Below, piece by piece: positions 1-8,900 of a stretch of DNA of 60,948 nt. How positions within the stretch are numbered: position 1 is the first letter of the stretch; each line of letters begins with the position of its first letter. A program made the position numbers and the translations under genes. Source of the DNA: Phaeodactylibacter sp. (GTDB taxonomy: Bacteria > Bacteroidota > Bacteroidia > Chitinophagales > Saprospiraceae); assembly GCA_024102975.1 (NCBI GenBank), contig JAGFJD010000527.1, forward strand, positions 1-60,948. The letters run 5' to 3'. The notes below the pieces were generated by a model. That model was not told the DNA's origin and searched no databases. It saw only the letters and a list, made by a program, of their open reading frames with translations.

Positions 1-909
1 ACACAAGCTAACCCGGAGCTGGAATACGAAAACCTGCGCCTCTACCCCATTACCGCTGATGCGGCCTATTTAAAAAACCATGCCGCCGCCGCCCGGTTTA
101 AAAACCTGGGCGAAGCCATCGGCAACCATCGTTTCCGGATCACCGAGAAGAAGCCCTTCGGGCGCTTTGAAGACCAGGGCGCCGTGAACACCCTCACCGT
201 CCAGAACAAATCGGAAGACACCGTCTTCCTCATGGCCGGCGACGTCGTCCAGGGCGGAAAGCAGGACCGGGTAATCGCGCAGGACCTGGCCGTGCCTCCC
301 CGAACCATCACCGATATCGCCGTATTTTGCGTAGAGCCGCACCGCTGGCAAGCCCGGACTGATAATGAACCCGGGACCGCCGCCGACCCCCGTAATTCCG
401 AACAGAACAAGCGGATTTATGCTTTCACCGGGTATTACAACGTCGCCGCCAACGACATCCGCCGCAGCGCCACCCAAAGCCGGAACCAGCAGCAGGTGTG
501 GGACGAGGTGGGCAAAGTCACCGCCGTCCACAATGCCCAAACCGCAACCGGCACCTATGCGGCCCTGGAAAACTCGGAATCTTTCACCCGGGCCCGCGCC
601 CGGTACCTGCGCTTCTTCGAGGGCAAGTTCGACGGCGCCGAAGACGTGGTAGGGGTTGTGGCCGTCACCGGGAACGAGGTCATCGGAACCGACGTGTTCG
701 CTCATCCGGAACTGTTCAAAAAGCAGTATAAAGCACTGATCTACAGCTACATCACCGACGCTGTCACCAGCGGCAAGCCCGTAGGGATGAAGGAAGAGGA
801 AATGAAAGCCTATGAAGAGAACGTATGGCGGAAGTTCCGGCAGGAAGAGGGCTATGAAGAAGCGAAATACGAATTCCAGGGGATGATGGTGCATTTTGTG
901 GATTTATAA
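1..909 (+). CDS. ARPP-1 family domain protein (5' end outside window)
   Basis: The frame is open from the first base, so the true start lies to the left; 302 codons are visible. The visible part reads as the ARPP-1 fold named for its association with ADP-ribosylglycohydrolase and rhodanese-phosphatase neighbours. It has an N-terminal stretch ending NTLTVQNKSEDTVFLMAGD, then the hallmark GDVVQGGKQDRV around codons 80-91, and a following VPPRT...VFCVEPHRW segment. No signal peptide is visible, so a cytoplasmic protein is likely, and no enzymatic activity can be assigned. The internal ATG-like starts near base 184 would cut the conserved N-terminal strand, so I keep the frame open to base 1. The WbqC-family gene begins 10 bases after the stop, so the two are probably co-transcribed. 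Family assignment is from memory of the motif. Confidence 0.75.
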   Translation, partial: TQANPELEYENLRLYPITADAAYLKNHAAAARFKNLGEAIGNHRFRITEKKPFGRFEDQGAVNTLTVQNKSEDTVFLMAGDVVQGGKQDRVIAQDLAVPPRTITDIAVFCVEPHRWQARTDNEPGTAADPRNSEQNKRIYAFTGYYNVAANDIRRSATQSRNQQQVWDEVGKVTAVHNAQTATGTYAALENSESFTRARARYLRFFEGKFDGAEDVVGVVAVTGNEVIGTDVFAHPELFKKQYKALIYSYITDAVTSGKPVGMKEEEMKAYEENVWRKFRQEEGYEEAKYEFQGMMVHFVDL

Positions 910-918
910 GCCAGAGCT

Positions 919-1563
919 TTGAACACAGCCGTCCTGCTCGAACTTCACTACCTGCCCTGCATCCAGTATTTTTCCAAGCTGGCGCATTATCCGGTAGTAT
1001 ACATCGAACAACAGGAACACTACCAGAAAGGAAGCTACCGCAACCGCTGCCATATCGCGGGTGCCAACGGCCTGCTGCGCCTGTCCGTTCCGCTGCGCCA
1101 GGGGAAAAATGAACAGCAACCGATCCGCGAGGTGGAGATCGCTTATAAAGAACCCTGGCAGGCGCAGCACTGGGCCAGCATCCGGTCGGCCTACGGCAAT
1201 GCGCCTTTTTTCGAATATTACGCCGGGCAATTGCAACCGCATTTTGAGCGAAGGCCAGCCCGCCTATTCGAGTTCTCCTTCGGGCTGCTCGAAACCCTGG
1301 CCAGGCTGCTTCAACTGGACTGCGAGCTGCGGCTGACCGAAGCCTATCAAAAAGAGGCACCGGATGGCGTAGCGGACCTGCGCGGCGCCATCCACCCCAA
1401 AAACCGCCGCCGCCGGGCCGACCCGCATTTCCAGCCCGCCTCCTATCCTCAGGTTTTTCTGGAAAAGCACGGTTTTTTGCCCAACCTGAGTATTTTAGAT
1501 TTGCTATTTTGCAGCGGCCCGCAGGCGGGCCTGATTCTGGAGGAAGCCTTCGTCAAAAGTTAG
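919..1563 (+). CDS. WbqC family protein
   Basis: A 214-residue protein matching the WbqC family. It starts with the typical VLLELHYLPCIQYFSKLAH segment, then YIEQQEHYQKGSYRNRC, a WASIRSAYGNAPFFEYY block and a C-terminal block NRRRRADPHF. WbqC proteins occur in O-antigen and glycolipid clusters and as stand-alone genes in Bacteroidota; the reaction is not established. I chose the TTG codon at 919 because the family motif begins within four residues of it and no ATG lies between the previous stop and the motif. The gene follows the ARPP-1-like gene with a 9-base gap and precedes a GTPase by 78 bases. No signal peptide or membrane segment is seen. Confidence 0.85.
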   Translation: MNTAVLLELHYLPCIQYFSKLAHYPVVYIEQQEHYQKGSYRNRCHIAGANGLLRLSVPLRQGKNEQQPIREVEIAYKEPWQAQHWASIRSAYGNAPFFEYYAGQLQPHFERRPARLFEFSFGLLETLARLLQLDCELRLTEAYQKEAPDGVADLRGAIHPKNRRRRADPHFQPASYPQVFLEKHGFLPNLSILDLLFCSGPQAGLILEEAFVKS

Positions 1564-1641
1564 GCGGGATGTCACTTTTGCCGCCTTCAGAGTCTAAACA
1601 AATGGAAAAGCGTTAATGCTCATGTTATTAAAACTGTTTTC

Positions 1642-3387
1642 GTGGCCAAACTGATCAACCAAAACTTACAAGCCTACCGTGCCCAGGTAGACGAGATCAT
1701 CAAAGACCTGCACGAGCTGACCATCCGGATCGGCAACGAAGAGCTGGCGCAAACCGTAAGCGGCCTGCGCAACCGCATCCATGAGCCCTTCATGTTTGTC
1801 ATCGTCGGGGAAGTGAAGGCCGGCAAAAGCAGCTTCATCAACGCCCTGCTCGACACCGGCAAAGAGGTGGCCCGGGTGGCCCCCCAGCCCATGACCGACA
1901 CCATCCAGCAGATCATCTACGGGGAAGAGGAAGAAACCATACAGATCAACCCTTTCCTGAAGAAAATCCTGCTGCCGGTCGAGATTCTCAAAGAAATTGC
2001 CATCGTCGACACGCCGGGCACCAACACCATCGTCGAACACCATCAGGAGATCACCGAAGATTTCATCCCTGCATCCGACCTGATCGTCTTCGTTTTCGAG
2101 GCCAAAAACCCCTACCGGCAGTCTGCCTGGCAGTTCTTCGATTTCATTCACGCCGACTGGCGCAAAAAGGTCATCTTCGTCCTCCAGCAAAAAGACCTGA
2201 TGCCGCCGGAGGACCTGGAGGTGAACCGGAAAGGCGTATGGGATTACGCCGAAAAGAATGGCATCAGCCAACCCCGGGTATTTACCGTGTCGGCCAAACA
2301 GGAACTGGAAGGGTTGAAGGCCGAAAGCGGCTTCGGGCCGGTACGGCAATACATCAACGAGAACATCACCGGCGGCAAGGCCCCCTTTCTCAAGCTTCAG
2401 AACAACATCGAAACCTCCCTGAACATCCACGAGCGCATCGGCCAGGGGCTGGAGCTGCGCAAGGCGCAATACCAGGCCGACGTGGAATTCCGGCAGGACA
2501 TCCACGAGACGCTGGAAAAGCAGGAAACCAAAAGCCTCAAGCAAGTGGACGTGCTGGTGGAGAACCTTCTGGCGGGCTACAGCCGCATCACCCGCCAGAA
2601 GGAAGACGAGCTCAGCTCAGGGCTTTCCTTTTTTTCCCTGCTCCGGCGCACCTTCGCTTCCGTCTTCAGCAAGAAAGCCAGCGCCAAAGACTGGCTGGAG
2701 AACCTGGCCAAAGAAATGGAAGCGGACCTCAACCAGGAGCTGAAAACCAAACTGAACAGCGGAGTCGTCGACCTGGCCGACAGCATCCAGCAGATGGCCA
2801 AGATCATCGACCTCAAGATACGCAGCAGCAAGACCATCCTGCGGGACGACCACGAGCTGTTCAGCGATATTGCCGATAAGCGCAACAACGTCCTCCGGGA
2901 GTTGCAGGAGCAGTTCTCCCGCTTCGTCAGCCGCACCGAAAATTTTACCGACGAAAGCCTCTTCCCCGACAAGAGCACCATCTCCCCTACTGTTGCTACA
3001 GGCAGCGGCCTGGCGGTGGTCGGCCTGGTGCTGGCCGCCGTGGCCCAGGGCATGGTCTTCGACATCACCGGCGGCATCCTGACTGCCATCGGCCTGCTCT
3101 TCGCCGGCATCTCTTCCACCGTGAAGCGCAGGAAAATCCTGGAAGGGTTCAAAACGGAGGTGGCCAAGGGAGAAAAACGGCTGGAGGAAGAGGTCAGCAC
3201 CAACCTCAAGGCCTACATCTCCAACCTCAAAGACCGGATCGAGGGCAACTTCGTGAAGTTCGACGTACACCTGGAAAAAGAGGAAGGGCAGATCAAAAAG
3301 CTGGAACAAATTCACGGAAGCATTGCGGAGCGGCTGGAGGAGATGGAGGCGGGGCTGAGGGTAGAGGGAAGCGGAGGGGAGGAGTGA
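1642..3387 (+). CDS. dynamin-like GTPase with membrane hairpin
   Basis: A 581-residue protein of the bacterial dynamin-like group. The G1 loop GEVKAGKSS is at residues 56-64 and the G3 motif DTPG at 123-126. The G4 position reads QQKD (182-185) rather than the usual N/T-K-x-D, as in some members. Long predicted helices, partly coiled coil (about 250-440), follow. A glycine-rich hydrophobic hairpin lies at about 450-491, and a charged coiled C-terminus ends the protein. This layout suggests a GTP-driven protein that inserts a paddle-like hairpin into the inner membrane; the substrate membrane and role are unknown. The start is GTG at 1642, since no ATG is in frame upstream. There is no partner dynamin gene next to it, unlike the paired YdjA/LeoA-type systems. 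Confidence 0.85.
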   Translation: MAKLINQNLQAYRAQVDEIIKDLHELTIRIGNEELAQTVSGLRNRIHEPFMFVIVGEVKAGKSSFINALLDTGKEVARVAPQPMTDTIQQIIYGEEEETIQINPFLKKILLPVEILKEIAIVDTPGTNTIVEHHQEITEDFIPASDLIVFVFEAKNPYRQSAWQFFDFIHADWRKKVIFVLQQKDLMPPEDLEVNRKGVWDYAEKNGISQPRVFTVSAKQELEGLKAESGFGPVRQYINENITGGKAPFLKLQNNIETSLNIHERIGQGLELRKAQYQADVEFRQDIHETLEKQETKSLKQVDVLVENLLAGYSRITRQKEDELSSGLSFFSLLRRTFASVFSKKASAKDWLENLAKEMEADLNQELKTKLNSGVVDLADSIQQMAKIIDLKIRSSKTILRDDHELFSDIADKRNNVLRELQEQFSRFVSRTENFTDESLFPDKSTISPTVATGSGLAVVGLVLAAVAQGMVFDITGGILTAIGLLFAGISSTVKRRKILEGFKTEVAKGEKRLEEEVSTNLKAYISNLKDRIEGNFVKFDVHLEKEEGQIKKLEQIHGSIAERLEEMEAGLRVEGSGGEE

Positions 3388-3471
3388 GGAATGGTTATAT
3401 TGTTGGCACCAAGGGGGCCGGGGATTGTTGGATGGTTGAGGGCACTCCGGAAAGTCATTGGGCAGAGCATT

Positions 3472-3500
3472 GGAGTGCTGAAGTTTTGGAGCAATGCAGG
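3472..3500 (+). repeat. period-8 array (GGAGTGCT family)
   Basis: Units GGAGTGCT, GAAGTTTT and GGAGCAAT followed by GCAGG, each 8 bases long. The same words at the same period recur at 35955-35985. Confidence 0.6.
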
Positions 3501-3555
3501 GTATGTTAAAAAAGTATCAAGGGATTTTCAACCATGCAAAGCTTGTCGAAAATCA

Positions 3556-3608
3556 AGCCTCTGCGCGGCTCTGTGTCTTCTCGGTGCGTCTTTGTGGTTT
3601 AAAACCCG
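3556..3608 (+). repeat. period-10 array (CTCTGTGTCT family)
   Basis: Words CTCTGCGCGG, CTCTGTGTCT, TCTCGGTGCG and TCTTTGTGGT at a 10-base period, ending in TTAAAA. A related array at 19170-19215 also ends in GGTTAAAAA. Confidence 0.55.
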
Positions 3609-3699
3609 AAAGCACAGCGTTTTGAACACTCCCAAATAGAAGGCTGACGCAGTTTTTTGAGCAATTCCTGAACACACTCAAATAGAACCCCGGCCATCT

Positions 3700-4524
3700 T
3701 CACACCCAGACTGCAAAAACCTCCTTTCCCTGATGCCGGATGCGTTCCTGCCGCCAGGTTTTTTCCGTCCGGTGTTCAAAGATGATGAGGTAGCCGGAGG
3801 CCAGGCCCTGGCGTTCCAGATAGCCGCTGAGTTGATCCAGGCCCTTTTGGTGGGCCTTCGGGCCATACCACCTTTTTAGTTCGATGACGTATTTGTGGCG
3901 GTAGTAGGTTCCATGGGCTGTTATACTGAGCCTTGTCATCCGGGCGCACCTTCGATTTCAGCGTTTTGATATCATGCACCCCTGCCAGCACGATGCTGTG
4001 AAAAGTGGCGTGCTGGGGCCTTACCCGGGCAAGATACTTCGTGCGGAGCATACCCAGGAAATTGAGAAAGGGAAAGAAGTTGCTGCTGGCGTCTACTTCG
4101 TCGATCAAGAGGACAAGTTTACCTTCCGACTTGTGGACAAGTTCTGTAATTACATCCGAAAGCGCATTCATGTCCGCTATTGTGCCGGCAGAGGCTTTCA
4201 AAAAATCCGAAAGCCCGGGCTTTATAAAACGGAGCGCTTTCTGCATCTGCTCCACAAACATCCTGGCAAACGCTCCGTCCGATTCGTGCCATTGCTCGTC
4301 TATGCCCTGGAAATTCATTTCGATGGGCAGGTAGCCCTCCATTTTGGACAGTGCTTCGGTGAGCAAAACAAGATCGTCGTTTTCCCGTACTGCCTCGGCC
4401 GGCTGATGATGAAATATTTGCCCCGTTCAACCATGTCCAGGATGCTGGCAAGCTTAGCACTGTAATCCATCATATAATGGAGGTGCGGATAACAAACGCC
4501 TGTGATATTGAATTCTTTTCTCAT
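3700..4524 (-). pseudogene. decayed AAA-ATPase-like / PD-(D/E)XK nuclease-fold gene
   Basis: Three minus-strand pieces in different frames add up to the AAA-ATPase_like plus PDDEXK_9 family, usually about 500 residues in Bacteroidota. The N-terminal piece (4524 to about 4365) contains the Walker A-like ISRPRQYGKTT. The middle piece (about 4366 to 3915) contains the Walker B-like LVLLIDEVD and the conserved RPDDKAQYNSPWN. The C-terminal piece (about 3920 to 3700) contains the nuclease-fold YVIELKRW and QLSGYLERQGL. Two lesions are visible: a one-base shift in a T-run near 4362, and an internal deletion joining NSPWN directly to the nuclease core near 3915 with another frame change. The intact gene is not recoverable, so it should be inactive. 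Confidence 0.85.
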
Positions 4525-4836
4525 GTCCTTGCCCTCATTTTGAATTGGGGAATTCGGCCGAATTGGTTGTCAGCTGTTACTCAGAACGAATATAAGTTAT
4601 TTCGGACACTAACCCAGCATAGACAAATGGTACCAGAACATAAAACCCCGCGCCGCCAAAATCTGTTCATCCAAAAAATGAACCCTTACGGCTAAAGAAT
4701 TCGTATCCTCATAGCATACTTCCTATATTCGGCAGTCGTTATTTCATAAGATACAAATAGTGAAAAGTGACACCCGCCCCAAACGAGGCGGACACCCATG
4801 TACACTTTTACACTTTTACACATTTCTACCTGGCTG
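4525..4836. other. gene-free spacer upstream of TM2 gene
   Basis: No gene is supported. The left part lies just upstream of the pseudogene's start and would have held its promoter. The right end carries the period-8 array at 4803-4830. I see no -7 box of the TAnnTTTG type ahead of the TM2 gene. Confidence 0.5.
4803..4830 (+). repeat. period-8 array before start codon (ACACTTTT family)
   Basis: Units ACACTTTT, ACACTTTT, ACACATTT. It ends a few bases before the ATG of the TM2 gene. The reverse-complement form of the same family follows that gene's stop at 5633-5673, so the gene sits between inverted arrays. Confidence 0.65.
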
Positions 4837-5625
4837 ATGAAAAACAAAAACGTAGCGGGCATCCTCGCCCTTTTATTTGGACTGTTTGGCGTTCACCGCT
4901 TTTACCTGGGACAGCGCTTCCTCGGCATTTTATATTTCGCTTTCGCCATGTTCGGCCTCACCATGGCGATAGAGGAAGGAGTGCCCATCATCATAGGCCC
5001 CGCCATCCTGGGCCTGATCGACTCCATCCTGCTCTTCGCCATGCCCCGGCAGGATTTCGACGAAAAGTACAACGCCAAACGCCTGCGGCGCAGCCACCGC
5101 CGCGACTGGAACCGCTTCCGCGAAGAGCGCTACGCCTCTCCCGCCCCCAGCCTCTCCGCCTACAAAAGCAGCGGCATCAAAAACTTCCGCTCCTACTACT
5201 TCGAAGAGGCCGCCGAAGACTTCGAGATGGCCCTCGACCTGGCCCCCAACGACCCTACCCTGCATTTCAACCTGGCCTGCACCTATTCCATGCTGGAGGA
5301 CGCGGACCGGGGGTTCTTCCACCTGGAGCAGGCCGCCGAGCTCGGCTTCAACAAGATCGACAAAATCCACCAGCACGACGCCCTGGCCTTCCTGCGCTCC
5401 CTGCCTTCCTTCGACGCCTTCGTGGCCAACGGCTACCGCCGGCCGCCCGCTGCCCTGCCCGCCCCTCAGCCCAACCTGCTGGATGACAATCCTGCTGCCG
5501 AAGGAGCTTCCGCCGTCAACGACATCCTGAGCCAGATCGTGGAGCTGGGCAAACTGCGGGATAAGGGAATTTTGACGGAGGAGGAGTTTGCGCAGCAGAA
5601 GAGGCGGTTGCTGGAGGGGGAGTGA
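4837..5625 (+). CDS. TM2 domain protein with TPR-like and SHOCT regions
   Basis: A 262-residue membrane protein. Residues 1-75 form a TM2 domain: MKNKNVAGILALLFGLFGVH, then RFYLGQRFLGILYF, with two or three hydrophobic helices. A basic linker follows. About residues 105-165 carry a TPR-like pair (FEEAAEDFEMALDLAPNDPT, then HFNLACTYSML). The last 35 residues are a SHOCT-type short helix pair (ILSQIVELGKLRDKGILTEEE). I chose the ATG at 4837 instead of the in-frame ATG at 4798 because the first 13 codons of the longer form consist of the period-8 intergenic array. Function is unknown; TM2/SHOCT proteins are usually small envelope-associated proteins. The gene stands alone between inverted repeat arrays. 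Confidence 0.85.
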   Translation: MKNKNVAGILALLFGLFGVHRFYLGQRFLGILYFAFAMFGLTMAIEEGVPIIIGPAILGLIDSILLFAMPRQDFDEKYNAKRLRRSHRRDWNRFREERYASPAPSLSAYKSSGIKNFRSYYFEEAAEDFEMALDLAPNDPTLHFNLACTYSMLEDADRGFFHLEQAAELGFNKIDKIHQHDALAFLRSLPSFDAFVANGYRRPPAALPAPQPNLLDDNPAAEGASAVNDILSQIVELGKLRDKGILTEEEFAQQKRRLLEGE

Positions 5626-5632
5626 GGATAAG

Positions 5633-5673
5633 CGTGTAAATGTGCTTACGTGTATAAGTGTAAATGTGAAGTA
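5633..5673 (+). repeat. period-8 array after stop codon (GTGTAAAT family)
   Basis: Units GTGTAAAT, GTGCTTAC, GTGTATAA, GTGTAAAT and GTGAAG, starting 8 bases after the TM2 stop. It is the inverse orientation of the array before the TM2 start and of the same family as 59032-59110. Confidence 0.65.
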
Positions 5674-5695
5674 ACGAAAGTTTTGGGGATGAAAT

Positions 5696-5740
5696 GGGGA
5701 AATTGGTGGAAATGCATGGAAATGCGGGGAAATTTGCATA
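5696..5740 (+). repeat. period-10 array (GAAATGCATG family)
   Basis: Words GAAATTGGTG, GAAATGCATG, GAAATGCGGG and GAAATTTGC, with the GAAAT core repeating every 10 bases. Confidence 0.6.
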
Positions 5741-5782
5741 GCGGCAGGCAATAGCAATGAAGACACTTTGCTGAAAAATCAT

Positions 5783-5790
5783 TAGATTTG
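5783..5790 (+). promoter_or_regulatory. candidate -7 box for HTCS gene
   Basis: TAGATTTG matches the Bacteroidota -7 consensus TAnnTTTG exactly. No good -33 TTG lies at the usual distance, so the call rests on the -7 box alone. Confidence 0.35.
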
Positions 5791-5865
5791 CAGAGTCATC
5801 TCATGTAGTCATCTTCGGAGATGTTTATTATTTCTTCTGTATAAACCCCGGCGGGGGGCCGAACT

Positions 5866-5889
5866 GCGAACACCGAATAGCGAACGGCG
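5866..5889 (+). repeat. period-7 array (GCGAACA family)
   Basis: Units GCGAACA, CCGAATA, GCGAACG at a 7-base period, 45 bases before the HTCS start. Longer arrays of the same family follow the kelch gene (13945-14035). Confidence 0.6.
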
Positions 5890-5934
5890 GGCTTATTCAG
5901 GGTATGTTTCCATTCACAGCCTTTGCGAATCGAT

Positions 5935-8900
5935 ATGTTGCGTCGCCTACAGTATTCCAGATTATTGTTTTCAGGATTCCTGTTGTTTCATTCAGTTATC
6001 CTGGCAGCGCAACCTTCCGCCCTCCGCTTTGAGCGGCTGAACGTTGAGGAGGGCTTCGTCAATGCCGGCATCACCACTATTTTCCAGGATTCAAGAGGGT
6101 TTATGTGGCTCGGCGGACTTGCCGGGCTGACCCGCTACGACGGTTATGATGCCGTGTCTTATGTTTACGACCCGGCAGACAGCCTGAGCATTGGCGATCA
6201 TAAAGCCAACGTGATTATCGAGAGCCGAGACAGCGGCATATGGATTGGGGCCCAGAATGGGTTGCATTATTTTAACCGCGAGAAGGAAACTTTTACCCGC
6301 TTCTTAATGGAGGCAGATTCCCATGTCAGGTCTGTCTTTGGGCTTTGCGAAGATGATTCCGGCAGGCTTTGGGCCCTGACGCCGTTAGGCATCTACATCC
6401 TCGAACCCCATACCTGGGCCGAAAGAAAGCTCGACGTCCCAAATGAAAATGAACAATACCGGTGCATTCATAAAGCAAAAGACGGAACCATCTGGGTCGG
6501 GACGACCGGGGGGCTGTACAGCGCCCGGGAAACGGATCAGGGCATTCAGATGTCGCCGGTACCCGTTAATCTACCGGGGCCTGGTTATCCTCAGGATAAA
6601 ACCATACGCACAATTGCTGAAAATAACGCCGGCTCACTTTGGTTAGGCGTACAGGACGGTGTCATCCGCTACGATCCCACCCTGGAAGAAGCCGTCTATA
6701 TTCCTCTCCAGGCGGAAAAATCTTTTTACGTATACGCGATCCACATTGGCCGAGACGGCCTGGTATGGTGCGCAACAGTCTGGGGGCTGTTTCGCATTGA
6801 CTCCAAAACGCTGGGCTGGCGTAGGTTCCAATCTGACCGCAATGATAACAACAGCCTGATCAGCAATTCCATTTACGACATCTATGAAGACCGCTCGGGC
6901 ATCATCTGGATCAGCACTAAGGAGGGGATCAACCTGTTCAAGCCCTTTACGGAAAACTTTCGCGGTTTTCCCAATGACTACCAGTATGAAATGGGTGGCG
7001 TAGCCCAACTCAGGGGCTTTTTTGAAATTTCGCCCGGAAAACTGCTCTTATGGGAAGACGGGCAACTAATGATTTTTGACTGGCAACGGGGAACCAAAAC
7101 CCCGTTTCCTCATAGCCCTGCCGGCAATCCGGAGGCGTGGCATTCCCGTTTCCTTTGTTTTTTCAGGGATAATAGGGATAGGATCTGGATGGGAACGGAG
7201 GGCGGTGTCTTTGTGTTTAACTCAACCACCAATCAATTCACCCATTATCACCGGGATGCGGCGCCGCCTTTTGCGCTAAGCTCAAATTTCATCCGGGATA
7301 TTTACCAGGACCACACCGGCGCCATCTGGGTTACTACCTGGAGGGGAGGGACCAATTGCATAAACGCGGAAACCGGCGAAGTATCACATCTCCTGGATAC
7401 TTCGGCAAAGGATTCGCGAAGCCACGGCCGGACGATTTTCGAAGACCGCAACGGCACAGTCTGGATAGGCACCCGGGGTGGCCTGTTCAAATACGACCGG
7501 GAAAATAAGCAGTTTATCCGATATCATCACGATCCCAACGACTCCAAAAGCATAAGCGAAAATACAGCGTTTGACCTATACGAAGATGAGCAGGGAAGTC
7601 TTTGGATCGGCACTTACGGCGGAGGACTCAATCTATTCGACCCCGATTCAGAAACCTTCACGCATTTCACTGTAAAAGACGGGCTGCCCGATAACAATAT
7701 CCTGTCTATCTTTCCGGATGGAAGGGGCAATTTATGGATGAGCACTTTTACCAGTATTGTAAAATTCGATCCGGAAACGAAAACCTTTACTGGTTTTAAC
7801 CACAGAGACGGGTTGTTAAACCGGCGTTTCAGCGCCTTCAGCCATTACCAAAGCCCCTATTCCGGACATCTGATCTACGAAGGCCACGAAGGGATCGACA
7901 TTTTTCACCCCGACAGCCTCGTGATGGATTCTGTGCCTCCAATCGTGCAGATCACAGATTTGCAGCTCTTCAACCGTTCCTTTCCCATCCGTAGGGGGGC
8001 GGAAGATGCCAAAAACGGAGATTTTTATCTTTCCCAATCCATCACGGAGACGAAGGAGCTGGCCCTGCCCTACCGGATGAAGGTGATCACGTTCAAGTTT
8101 GCCGCTCTCCACTTTGCCAACCCGAAAAAAAACAAATACGCCTATAAGCTGGAAGGGTTTGACGAGGGCTGGCAGGATATCGGCAACCGGAGGACGGCCA
8201 CCTTCACCAACCTGCCACCCGGCAAGTACCGCTTTCGGGTGAAGGCCTACAGCGCTTACGGCGTAGAGAGCGAAAATGAAGCCGCCCTGGCCCTGAGCAT
8301 TCTGCCCCCCTGGTGGCTTACCTGGTGGGCTTACGCCCTCTACATTTTGGCAGCGCTGGCAATTCTTTATGGATACCTCAGTTATCAACGGCGGCGCTGG
8401 CGCCTGCAATCCGAACTGGAAGCGCAGCAGCGGGAAGCCCAACGCCTGCAGGAACTGGACTCCTTTAAAAGCCGGCTGTATGCCAACATTACCCACGAGT
8501 TTCGCACGCCTCTTACAGTCATCATGGGGTTGACGGAGGAAATCCCGGCCTACCACCAGAAGGAGGAAACGAGCCGGCTGCAGCAAGCCGTAGAGCTGGT
8601 GCGGCGCAACAGCGCCCGGGTCCTCCAGCTCATCAACCAGATGCTGGGCCTGGCACGGATCGAGGCCGGCATGATGGACCTGGATATGAAACAAGGAGAT
8701 GTTATTGCCTTTTTGAAATACCTTACGGAGTCTCACGAGTCGCTGGCTGCGGCCAAAAAAATTGCCCTGTCCTTTGAGGCATCCCCCGCGCAACTGGTCA
8801 TGGACTACGATGAGGAAAAGCTTTACGATATCTTTTCCAACCTGGTGTCCAACGCCATTAAATTTACCGGAGAAGGGGGTAAAGTTTCTGTAAAAGCGGG

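Larger units (their letters stand above)
3388..3699. other. gene-free spacer with periodic repeats
   Basis: No convincing gene. A short open frame on the plus strand (3391-3639) is made largely of repeat sequence. The spacer holds a period-8 array (3472-3500), a period-10 array (3556-3608) that ends in GGTTTAAAA, and two imperfect copies of TGAACAC...AAATAGAA near 3620 and 3669. Confidence 0.6.
5626..5934. other. gene-free spacer, repeat-rich, upstream of HTCS gene
   Basis: No gene is supported. The spacer holds a period-8 array (5633-5673), a period-10 array (5696-5740), a -7 box (5783-5790) and a period-7 array (5866-5889). Transcription from that -7 box would give a leader of about 145 bases ahead of the HTCS start. 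Confidence 0.6.

Noticed and set aside
70..894. 274-codon minus-strand open frame
   Set aside because: Antisense to the ARPP-1-like gene; its composition follows from GC-rich codon bias and it shows no protein motif.
3391..3639. 82-codon plus-strand open frame after the GTPase
   Set aside because: It is built from period-8 and period-10 repeat words and has no recognisable domain.
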